A stretch of 8,455 nucleotides of DNA, from the NCBI GenBank assembly GCA_016791325.1, contig JAEUMU010000103.1, positions 1-8,455 on the forward strand, written 5' to 3'. This DNA comes from Hyphomonadaceae bacterium. GTDB taxonomy: Bacteria > Pseudomonadota > Alphaproteobacteria > Caulobacterales > Aquidulcibacteraceae. The position numbers and the translations under genes were made by a program. Below are positions 1-4,950 of the stretch, piece after piece. Below the pieces are notes generated by a model. It had not been told where the DNA came from, did not search any database, and saw only the letters and a list, made by a program, of their open reading frames with translations. How positions within the stretch are numbered: position 1 is the first letter of the stretch; each line of letters starts with the position of its first letter.

Positions 1-204
1 CTTGATTTCAGTGAGCCCCATGCCGCCGCCCTTGGTCAGCGGGCGCAAAACTGCGGCTGCGGCCTTCGAGGCGGTGGGCGCTGGCGGGACGGTGAGCCGC
101 CCGCGACGGGCCGACAGTTCCGCAGACGCGCGGGCTTCGGCGCGCTCCAGGGCGGCGGGCGCCGGCGCGGGCTCGACAGGACGGAAGCGGTCACGCAGAG
201 ACAT
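1..204 (-). CDS. DUF721/DciA-like protein, N-terminal part (runs off left edge)
   Basis: The minus strand is open from an ATG at 204 to the window edge, giving 68 residues without a stop. The translation starts MSLRDRFRPVEP, has an Ala/Pro-rich linker, and then reads VLRPLTKGGGMGLTEIK at residues 52-68. This resembles the opening helix of the DUF721 domain (hydrophobic-x-x-L-x-K-x-x-G-L-x-x-L/I). DUF721 proteins include DciA, which loads the DnaB replicative helicase, but many alphaproteobacterial members are uncharacterised. The gene is divergent from mutY with only 49 bp between start codons, a neighbourhood I recall as common in alphaproteobacteria. An in-frame ATG at 231 would add nine residues (MAFRFAPGS); neither start has a strong ribosome binding site, although AGGG lies just before 204. 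The conserved core of the domain is outside the window, so the family call rests on a short match plus context. Confidence 0.68.
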   Translation of the reverse strand, partial: MSLRDRFRPVEPAPAPAALERAEARASAELSARRGRLTVPPAPTASKAAAAVLRPLTKGGGMGLTEIK

Positions 205-253
205 GGACCCTGGAGCGAATCGAAAAGCCATGAAGAAAGGGTAAAGACGCTCC

Positions 254-1321
254 ATGCCTGCCCGCGCCCGCCAACCCGCCCCGGCTGTGGATAAGCATGC
301 CGCGACTCGGGATAACCTGCGGAAATCATTGCTTTCCTGGTATGACAAGAGCGGCCGTGCGCTGCCCTGGCGCGTGCGCGGGGGGCGCGCAGCCCCTTAC
401 CGGGTGTGGCTTTCCGAGGTGATGCTGCAGCAAACGACGGTTGCGGCTGTCGCACCCTATTTCGCGCGATTCCTAGAGCTATGGCCCGATGTGACCGCGC
501 TGGCGGCAGCGCCGCGGGAGGCGGTGCTGGCGGCCTGGGCGGGGCTTGGCTACTATTCCCGCGCCCGCAACCTGCACGCCGCCGCGCAGAAACTGGCCGC
601 CGAGGGCTTTCCCGAAACCGAGGCCGGATGGCGCGCCCTGCCCGGCGTGGGCCCCTATACGGCCGCCGCCATCGCCGCCATCGCTTTCGATGAACCCGCC
701 AATGTCGTGGACGGCAACGTGGAACGCGTGATGGCGCGGCTCCATGCCGTGGAAGCGCCGCTGCCGGGGGCCAAGGCGGACCTAAAGGCGCTGGCCGGCG
801 CACTGGTGACGGCTGAGCGGCCGGGCGATTGGGCGCAGGCGCTGATGGACCTGGGGGCCACCGTTTGCACCCCGCGCGCGCCCAAATGCAGCGCGTGCCC
901 CTGGGCGCAATCCTGCGCGGGCGCGGCCTTGGGCGCGGCGGAGAGCTTCCCACGCAAAGCCGCAAAAGCTGAGCGGCCGCACCGCTACGGCGCGGCATTC
1001 GTGCTGCGCCGGGGTGCGCAGGTCTGGTGCGTGCGCCGGCCAGACAAAGGCTTGCTTGGCGGCATGGCGGGCCTGCCAACCACGGCATGGAACAGCGCCC
1101 GCTTAAGCCCGGCCCAAGCGAAGGCGCAGGCGCCGGTTTCCGCGCACTGGCGCAAGTGCGGCGAAGCGCGCCACGTGTTCACGCACTTTGCTCTGACGCT
1201 TGATGTATTTGTTGCCGAAGCCGCGCCCGAAGGCGAAGGTTGGTGGGGCGATGTGACGGCGCTGCCGACGGTGTTCAAGAAGGCGGCGGCGCTGGGGAGC
1301 GAAGATGAGCGAGACGTTTGA
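254..1321 (+). CDS. mutY: A/G-specific adenine DNA glycosylase MutY
   Basis: MutY removes adenine mispaired with 8-oxoguanine or guanine in base excision repair. The 355-residue length is typical. Visible landmarks: SEVMLQQT at 54-61 with catalytic Glu55; the helix-hairpin-helix LPGVGPYTA at 129-137; VVDGNVERV with catalytic Asp153; and the [4Fe-4S] cysteines Cys205, Cys212, Cys215 and Cys221 with the family spacing C-x6-C-x2-C-x5-C. The C-terminal NUDIX-like domain that recognises 8-oxoG follows from about 244, with GLLGGMAGLP at 266-275 and HVFTHF at 307-312. The first 15-20 residues are a variable basic tail. The start at 254 is the only Met before the catalytic region, and its ribosome binding site is weak. 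The 3' end overlaps the next gene by 17 bp, so it is probably the first gene of a three-gene operon. All catalytic residues are intact. Confidence 0.97.
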   Translation: MPARARQPAPAVDKHAATRDNLRKSLLSWYDKSGRALPWRVRGGRAAPYRVWLSEVMLQQTTVAAVAPYFARFLELWPDVTALAAAPREAVLAAWAGLGYYSRARNLHAAAQKLAAEGFPETEAGWRALPGVGPYTAAAIAAIAFDEPANVVDGNVERVMARLHAVEAPLPGAKADLKALAGALVTAERPGDWAQALMDLGATVCTPRAPKCSACPWAQSCAGAALGAAESFPRKAAKAERPHRYGAAFVLRRGAQVWCVRRPDKGLLGGMAGLPTTAWNSARLSPAQAKAQAPVSAHWRKCGEARHVFTHFALTLDVFVAEAAPEGEGWWGDVTALPTVFKKAAALGSEDERDV

Positions 1322-1781
1322 GGGCGGGTGTTCGTGCGGGACGGTGCGGTTTCGGCTGACTTCGCGGCCGATGTTCACCCATTGCTGCCACTGCCTGGAT
1401 TGCCAGAAACAGACCGGCTCCGCCTTCGCCATCAACGCGCTTTACGAAACCGCGCGCATCGAGCTGCTTTCAGGAACGCCGCAGGTCATCGAGATGCCAA
1501 GCCCCAGCGGGCGTGGGCACGATATTCACCGCTGCCCGCGCTGCGAGGTGGCTGTGTGGAGCGATTATGGGCGCAGGCCCTATTTGCGCTTCGTGCGCGT
1601 GGCGGCGCTGGATACGCCCCACGCCATCGCGCCCGACGTTCACATCTTTACGCGCTCTAAAGCGCCATGGGTGCGGCTGCCCGAGGGCGCGCGCGCGTTC
1701 GAAGTATTCTACGACATGAAGGCCGAATGGCCCGCCGAAAGCATGGTCCGGCGCGAAGCCGCTTCACGAGCCGCCTCATGA
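1305..1781 (+). CDS. GFA (CENP-V/GFA) domain zinc-binding protein
   Basis: The 158-residue protein is a single GFA domain. Its cysteines match the two zinc sites of the family: Cys9 and Cys11 (GCSCG), Cys28-x-Cys30-x2-Cys33 (HCCHCLDCQK), and Cys77/Cys80 (CPRC), followed by AVWSDY. The founding member, from Paracoccus, was named glutathione-dependent formaldehyde-activating enzyme, but most homologues have no shown activity, so formaldehyde or glutathione adduct chemistry is only a possibility. The protein is probably cytoplasmic, with no signal peptide or membrane segment. It starts inside the mutY 3' end (17-bp overlap) and its TGA overlaps the next ATG (ATGA at 1778-1781), which points to translational coupling in a mutY-GFA-methyltransferase operon. 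No functional link to MutY is evident. No formaldehyde dehydrogenase gene lies nearby. Confidence 0.9.
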   Translation: MSETFEGGCSCGTVRFRLTSRPMFTHCCHCLDCQKQTGSAFAINALYETARIELLSGTPQVIEMPSPSGRGHDIHRCPRCEVAVWSDYGRRPYLRFVRVAALDTPHAIAPDVHIFTRSKAPWVRLPEGARAFEVFYDMKAEWPAESMVRREAASRAAS

Positions 1782-2290
1782 ACCGCAAGCAGGCCATTCT
1801 CGGCAGCGTGGCGTTCTTCTTCGCCGCACCGTTCATTGTCGCAGGCGTGATCCCGGCGCTGCTGACGGGCTGGCGCTTTGGCGGAGACGCTTCCGCGACG
1901 CTGATGACGTTCGGCGCGTTGCTCATTTTCGCGGGGCTCGCCGTGCTGATCGAATGCTTTGCGCGCTTTGCGCTGAGCGGCGGCGGCACGCCCGCGCCGA
2001 TAGCGCCGACGCAGCGCCTGGTGGTCGACGGGCTCTACCGCCACACGCGCAACCCCATGTATTTGGCTGTGGTGGCGATCGTGCTGGGGCAGATGCTGTT
2101 TTTCGCGCAGGCGGTTTTGCTGGCCTATGCGGTGGGGATCTGGCTTGCCTCTTTCATGTTCGTGGTGGGCTATGAGGAGCCGGCCCTGCGGCGGCGGTTT
2201 CCCAACGAGTATGGGGCGTATTTCCAAGCTGTGCCACGCTGGCGGCCGCGCTTTACGCCGTGGCGCGCGCATGAACAGGCGCCCTCCTGA
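1778..2290 (+). CDS. Isoprenylcysteine carboxylmethyltransferase-like (ICMT/PEMT family) membrane protein
   Basis: This 170-residue integral membrane protein carries the C-terminal signature of the ICMT/phospholipid methyltransferase superfamily: LYRHTRNPMYLA at 87-98, then hydrophobic segments, then a YEEPALRRRF...YGAYFQAVPRW block at 132-155. In the family these elements bind S-adenosylmethionine at the membrane face. Hydrophobic stretches lie at about 9-29, 42-62 and 95-130. Bacteria lack prenylated CaaX proteins, so the substrate is probably a lipid or another small hydrophobic compound and is not predictable here. I chose the start at 1778 (MNRKQAILG) over an upstream in-frame Met at 1667 because the upstream part lies wholly within the preceding gene and reads as non-membrane antisense-like sequence. 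The ATGA overlap with the GFA gene also supports 1778. The gene ends just before a strong stem-loop at 2293-2333. Confidence 0.87.
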   Translation: MNRKQAILGSVAFFFAAPFIVAGVIPALLTGWRFGGDASATLMTFGALLIFAGLAVLIECFARFALSGGGTPAPIAPTQRLVVDGLYRHTRNPMYLAVVAIVLGQMLFFAQAVLLAYAVGIWLASFMFVVGYEEPALRRRFPNEYGAYFQAVPRWRPRFTPWRAHEQAPS

Positions 2291-2292
2291 AA

Positions 2293-2333
2293 AAGCGAAG
2301 GACGCGGAGGGGAGCATCTCCGCGTCCTTGCTT
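2293..2333 (-). terminator. Intrinsic terminator for the minus-strand 33-aa peptide gene
   Basis: A perfect 12-bp inverted repeat (AAGGACGCGGAG at 2298-2309 and CTCCGCGTCCTT at 2318-2329) has an 8-nt loop. It extends by four more pairs (2293-2296 with 2330-2333) past a single bulged base at 2297. Read on the minus strand, the stem runs into a TTTTT tract at 2290-2294 (just past the stem, partly shared with its foot), the form of a Rho-independent terminator. On the + strand the stem is followed by CATGCG, without a U-tract. It therefore best serves the minus-strand peptide gene ending at 2354, though it may also slow + strand transcription leaving the methyltransferase gene. Confidence 0.88.
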
Positions 2334-2353
2334 CATGCGATCGGCGCGGGGCT

Positions 2354-2455
2354 CTACGCGACGATCAGGGATGCCTGGTTCAGAGTGGCGAGCGCGCCAG
2401 GAAGGAGAAGCGCGGCGGCCAGAACCAGGGTTGCGAGCTTGGTCGTGAAGGTCAT
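2354..2455 (-). CDS. Small exported or single-span membrane peptide, 33 aa, unrecognised
   Basis: The reading frame MTFTTKLATLVLAAALLLPG... is 33 residues long. It has a Lys at position 6, a hydrophobic core at about 7-19, and then PGALA followed by a ten-residue tail TLNQASLIVA. It looks like a Sec signal peptide with a possible cleavage after Ala23, or a single transmembrane helix. The start is supported by GGGAG seven bases before the ATG, and a strong intrinsic terminator begins 21 bases beyond the stop. These flanks make a real, separately transcribed gene likely despite the length. A longer in-frame extension upstream to 2653 exists, but it overlaps the neighbouring small gene antisense-free frame and shows Arg-rich shadow composition, so I rejected it. 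I do not recognise a family. Alternatives are a regulatory leader peptide or an sRNA gene with a chance frame. Confidence 0.62.
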   Translation of the reverse strand: MTFTTKLATLVLAAALLLPGALATLNQASLIVA

Positions 2456-2479
2456 TTGCGTGCTCCCGTGCGCGACGTG

Positions 2480-2497
2480 TGTTCGATGAAGCGAACA
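2480..2497 (-). promoter_or_regulatory. Inverted repeat over a candidate -10 element
   Basis: TGTTCG (2480-2485) and CGAACA (2492-2497) form a perfect 6-6-6 inverted repeat 25 bases upstream of the 33-aa peptide start. On the minus strand it overlaps TATGTT (2499-2494), which matches the -10 consensus at four of six bases and would place transcription start near 2487. No recognisable -35 hexamer is found 16-18 bp upstream of it. It could be an operator or part of a 5' leader hairpin. Confidence 0.35.
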
Positions 2498-2521
2498 TAC
2501 GGCCCACCCTGCCAGGACGCT

Positions 2522-2535
2522 GTGACCGCGGGCAC
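2522..2535 (-). promoter_or_regulatory. Candidate Crp-family binding site upstream of the 33-aa peptide gene
   Basis: GTGACCGCGGGCAC is a 14-bp near-palindrome with one mismatched pair. With its flanks it reads TGTGA-N6-GCACG, in which the left half is the exact Crp half-site and the right half matches three of five bases. Its centre, about 2528.5, lies close to 41.5 bp upstream of the start predicted from TATGTT at 2499-2494, the position used by Crp-type proteins at class II promoters that lack a good -35. The Crp-family gene ends only about 220 bp away. The start estimate has an error of a base or two. Confidence 0.35.
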
Positions 2536-2552
2536 GCCCGCGCTGGCGGGCG
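2535..2552 (-). terminator. GC-rich hairpin just after the 52-aa gene
   Basis: CGCCCGC (2535-2541) and GCGGGCG (2546-2552) form a perfect 7-bp stem with a GCTG/CAGC tetraloop, starting six bases after the stop codon of the minus-strand 52-aa gene. There is no U-tract after it, so it may be a weak or Rho-assisted terminator or an mRNA-stabilising hairpin. It abuts the Crp-like site at 2522-2535. Confidence 0.35.
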
Positions 2553-2558
2553 AAAGGT

Positions 2559-2717
2559 TTAGGAGTCGGACGATTGCTCTGGGCCATTGGCTTTCCGGCG
2601 GCCGAGAAACGCGCCGAGGAAAAGGCCCGCCAGGATGCCCAGCGCGACCTCATCCGCCAGCATGCCGATCAAGAGGCACAGTGTGAATCCGAGGAGGCCG
2701 CCAGATACATTCGCCAT
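2559..2717 (-). CDS. Small membrane protein, 52 aa, unrecognised
   Basis: This 52-residue protein has a hydrophobic stretch LLGFTLCLLIGML at about 8-20, a short acidic turn (Asp22, Glu23), and a second stretch at about 25-38, where GILAGLFLGAFLG has glycines every four residues, a glycine-zipper-like pattern for helix packing. A basic GRRK follows, then a polar acidic tail ending SSDS. It reads as a two-span helical hairpin in the inner membrane. It lies 40 bp downstream of the Crp-family gene on the same strand, so it is probably cotranscribed. The ribosome binding site is poor and the ATG follows a GTG codon directly, so the exact start is uncertain. The frame remains open upstream to 2849, but that part overlaps the regulator's coding end. 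I do not recognise a named family. Confidence 0.62.
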   Translation of the reverse strand: MANVSGGLLGFTLCLLIGMLADEVALGILAGLFLGAFLGRRKANGPEQSSDS

Positions 2718-2757
2718 CACGCGAGCATGACGCGCGCCGGCGGCGACTTCAAGCGCG

Positions 2758-3447
2758 CTAGTTGGCGCGCGCTTCGCGTATGACGGCTTGCAGCTTATCG
2801 CGCGCGGTGATGCGGATGCCGGCGCGGCCAAGACTGATCCAGCCTTCATCGCTCCATTCGTGGAGCTTACGATTGACCTTCTCGCGGCTGGCGCCGATGC
2901 GACGGGCGATTTCGGTTTGCGTCAGCGTGATGGCGGCGCCATCGCCGGCTTCTTCCAACAGACGCTGGGCGAGGCGCCCGCCGAGATCGAGCAATTGGGC
3001 GTCTTCCAGGCTGGCGTTGGCGGCGCGCAGGCGCCTGCTCAGCTCAGCGATCAGCTTCAGCAGCGCTTTGGGTTCGCTCTCAAGCGCCGCGAGCGCCTGA
3101 TCGCGCGAGATGCGCAACAAGCGCGAACGGCGAATGGCGGCGATATCGGCGCTGCGGGCGCCGCCATCGAGCACCGCCATCTCGCCCAGCAGCGCCACCG
3201 CCTTGATGGCGGCCAGGCGCACGTCGCGCCCGGCTTCGTTGGAGGTGCGGACCTCGACCTCCCCTTCGAGCAGCACGTAGAGCGCGTCGCCCTTATCGCC
3301 GCGTGAGAACAGCAGCGCGCCGGGATCGAGCGAACAGGGCTGGCCCGATTTCGCCAGCCGCGTGCGTGTGGCCTCGCTCAACGCGGCCATCAATTCCGAT
3401 TTGGTGAGAGCGGCTGTGACCGCCTCGAGATCCTTGCCCTGCGCCAT
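2758..3447 (-). CDS. Crp/Fnr-family transcriptional regulator
   Basis: The 229-residue protein has the two-domain Crp layout. An N-terminal cyclic-nucleotide-binding fold (about 15-125) contains FSRGDKGDALYVLLEGEVEV at 47-66 and a phosphate-binding cassette GEMAVLDGGARSA at 88-100, with Glu89, Arg98 and Ser99 placed as in cAMP-binding Crp. A dimerisation helix covers about 126-165. A C-terminal winged helix-turn-helix has TQTEIARRIGASREKVNRKL at 176-195, with the family's recognition-helix pattern. There is one Cys in the sensor domain (Cys38), so an Fnr iron-sulfur cluster is excluded. A cyclic nucleotide ligand is plausible but unproven. I chose the ATG at 3447; the frame is open further upstream, but that part runs antisense through the divergent amidohydrolase gene. 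The gene is divergent from that amidohydrolase and is followed by a 52-aa membrane protein gene. Confidence 0.92.
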   Translation of the reverse strand: MAQGKDLEAVTAALTKSELMAALSEATRTRLAKSGQPCSLDPGALLFSRGDKGDALYVLLEGEVEVRTSNEAGRDVRLAAIKAVALLGEMAVLDGGARSADIAAIRRSRLLRISRDQALAALESEPKALLKLIAELSRRLRAANASLEDAQLLDLGGRLAQRLLEEAGDGAAITLTQTEIARRIGASREKVNRKLHEWSDEGWISLGRAGIRITARDKLQAVIREARAN

Positions 3448-3456
3448 CGGGCGCGG

Positions 3457-3485
3457 AGCATTGCGGCGCCGCGGCGGGGCGTCAA
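3457..3485 (-). promoter_or_regulatory. Weak candidate promoter for the Crp-family gene
   Basis: On the minus strand TTGACG (3485-3480) is followed after 17 bp by AATGCT (3462-3457), which matches the -10 consensus at only three of six positions. Transcription would begin a few bases before the ATG at 3447, giving a nearly leaderless mRNA. That would fit the absence of a clear ribosome binding site there. The match is weak and may be chance. Confidence 0.2.
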
Positions 3486-3556
3486 CGGCGAACGCGGAAA
3501 CGGCCAAACGAAGCCGCGGAAAACGCCCCAGCCGCGCGTCATTCGCCGCCGCACGG

Positions 3557-3584
3557 TTGACGGGCGCGGCGGGGACGCTTTGAT
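3557..3584 (+). promoter_or_regulatory. Candidate promoter for the amidohydrolase gene
   Basis: TTGACG at 3557-3562 and TTTGAT at 3579-3584 (four of six matches to the -10 consensus) are separated by 16 bp. Transcription would start around 3590, giving a leader of about 15 bases before the ATG at 3605. The -10 overlaps the inverted repeat at 3576-3596. Nothing else promoter-like is evident in the 157-bp divergent intergenic region. Confidence 0.3.
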
Positions 3585-3596
3585 GACCGCAAAGCG
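3576..3596. promoter_or_regulatory. 21-bp inverted repeat before the amidohydrolase start codon (operator or hairpin)
   Basis: CGCTTTG (3576-3582) and CAAAGCG (3590-3596) form a perfect 7-bp inverted repeat with a 7-base spacer, ending eight bases before the ATG at 3605. It lies over the candidate -10 and next to the G-rich ribosome binding region GGGGGG at 3596-3601. It could be a regulator operator, or a leader hairpin that limits ribosome access. The odd spacer is not the usual Crp/Fnr site geometry. Confidence 0.4.
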
Positions 3597-3604
3597 GGGG
3601 GAAC

Positions 3605-4912
3605 ATGCTCAGAACGGGTTTGGCGGCGGCGCTGCTGTGCGCGGCGGTGGCGGGATCAAGTTTGGCGCAGGAAGCAACGCCCACCGCAGCGGCGATCATC
3701 CATGCCGGGCGGCTGTTGGCGGACCCGGCCACCGGGCGGGTGCTGCGCGAGCAATCGGTGCTGATCGGCGCCGATGGGCGCATTCTGGGCGTCGAGCCCG
3801 GGTATGTCACGCGAGAGGGCGCGGCAGTAATCGACCAGCGCGCGCGCTTCGTGCTGCCCGGGCTGATCGACAGCCACGTGCATTTGAGCGGCGAACTCGG
3901 CCCCAACCAATTGCTGGACGAGGTGCAGCTTACGGTGGCGGATCAGGCCATGCGCGCGGCCGACAATGCACGCAAGACGCTGGCGGCGGGGTTCACAACG
4001 GTGGCGGACCTGGGCGCCTCCAACGACGCCATCTTTGCGCTGCGCCGGGCCATCAACGAAGGGCGCGCGCTAGGTCCGCGCATCATCGCCGCCGGCGCGC
4101 CGATCACGCCCGACGGCGGCCACGGCGACGCCCAAGGCTTTGCGCCCGATATCGTCGATGCGTTGCGCAACCCCAATGCGTGTTCTGGCGCGGATGCATG
4201 CCGGCGCGCGGTGCGCCGCCAAATCCAGGCCGGCGCCGATGTGATCAAGATCACCGCGACGGGCGGCGTGCTCTCCAACACCGCCGCCGGCGTGGGGCAG
4301 CAATTCAGCGATGCGGAATTGGCCGCCATCGTGGAAGCAGCGCACGCCATGGGCCGGCGCGTGACCGCGCATGCGCACGGCGCGGGCGGCGTCAACGCGG
4401 CGTTGCGCGCGGGCGTGGATTCCATCGAGCACGGCTCCTATCTCGATGCCGAGGGCATCCGCCTGCTCCGGCGCACGAACGGCTATGTGATCCCGACCAT
4501 GATGGCGGGCTGGTGGGTGTCGCAACTTGCCGAACGCGGCGGCGTGCTGACGCCGGCTCAGGCGGAAAAGGCCCGTCAAGTCGGCCCGGCGCTGATCGAA
4601 ATGGCGCGGCGCGCTTCGGCGGCGCGGGTGCGGTTTGCGTTTGGCACCGATAGCGGGGTTTCCCCCCACGGCATGAACGCGCGCGAGTTTCAGCTGTTGG
4701 TGGAGGCTGGCTTTACGCCGCTGCAAGCGATCCAGATGGCGACTGTGAACGCGGCCGATCATTTGCAGCTGGAGGGCGTGGCTGGGCGCATCGCACCGGG
4801 ATATTCCGCCGACATCATCGCCGTTGACGGCGACCCTCTGGCGGATGTCGCGGTGCTGATGCAGACGCCGTTCGTGATGGCGCGCGGGCGGGTGTTCGAC
4901 GGCGTCGACTGA
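3605..4912 (+). CDS. Secreted metal-dependent amidohydrolase (Xaa-Pro dipeptidase/imidazolonepropionase-like)
   Basis: This 435-residue protein begins with a Sec signal peptide (hydrophobic 5-20, likely cleavage near SSLA-Q at 21/22). The rest is an amidohydrolase-superfamily TIM barrel with its flanking beta domain. Metal ligands are all visible: His91 and His93 in DSHVHL, carboxylatable Lys215 in DVIKITATGG, His256 in TAHAHGAG, His276 in SIEHGS, and catalytic Asp349 in FGTDSG. The C-terminal APGYSADIIAVDGDPLAD at 397-414 is typical of the group. Close relatives with this layout include bacterial dipeptidases acting on Xaa-Pro, Xaa-Arg or Xaa-Lys bonds, but the superfamily is broad and the substrate cannot be read from sequence. 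The protein should act in the periplasm. Cys193 and Cys199 could form a disulfide there. A Crp-family gene is divergent upstream, and a CorA-type gene follows 38 bp downstream. Confidence 0.9.
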   Translation: MLRTGLAAALLCAAVAGSSLAQEATPTAAAIIHAGRLLADPATGRVLREQSVLIGADGRILGVEPGYVTREGAAVIDQRARFVLPGLIDSHVHLSGELGPNQLLDEVQLTVADQAMRAADNARKTLAAGFTTVADLGASNDAIFALRRAINEGRALGPRIIAAGAPITPDGGHGDAQGFAPDIVDALRNPNACSGADACRRAVRRQIQAGADVIKITATGGVLSNTAAGVGQQFSDAELAAIVEAAHAMGRRVTAHAHGAGGVNAALRAGVDSIEHGSYLDAEGIRLLRRTNGYVIPTMMAGWWVSQLAERGGVLTPAQAEKARQVGPALIEMARRASAARVRFAFGTDSGVSPHGMNAREFQLLVEAGFTPLQAIQMATVNAADHLQLEGVAGRIAPGYSADIIAVDGDPLADVAVLMQTPFVMARGRVFDGVD

Positions 4913-4950
4913 GGTTTTCCAGGCGCGCGAAACAGGATAGGCACGCCGCC

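Noticed and set aside
36..1088. Long minus-strand open frame (350 codons) through mutY
   Set aside because: It lies antisense to a clear mutY, is rich in Arg and Pro, and has no recognisable domain: a GC-rich shadow frame.
2480..2497. LexA (SOS) box
   Set aside because: Alphaproteobacterial boxes are direct GTTC-N7-GTTC repeats; here the halves are inverted with an 8-base gap.
2456..2653. Upstream extension of the 33-aa peptide frame
   Set aside because: It overlaps the 52-aa gene on the same strand in another frame, shows Arg-rich shadow composition, and would bury the signal-peptide-like segment.
2788..3306. Plus-strand frame (172 codons) antisense to the Crp-family gene
   Set aside because: The Crp protein in the opposite strand has complete cNMP-binding and HTH motifs; this frame has none.
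3448..3906. N-terminal extension of the Crp-family protein to 3906
   Set aside because: The extension is antisense to the amidohydrolase start region and lacks any domain; the protein from 3447 has normal Crp length.
3580..4653. Long + strand open frame (357 codons) over the amidohydrolase
   Set aside because: It is an out-of-frame overlap of a gene with all catalytic motifs; composition is Arg/Ala/Gly-rich with no domain.
4070..4762. Minus-strand frame (230 codons) within the amidohydrolase
   Set aside because: Antisense to a well-supported gene, His/Arg-rich, no motif.
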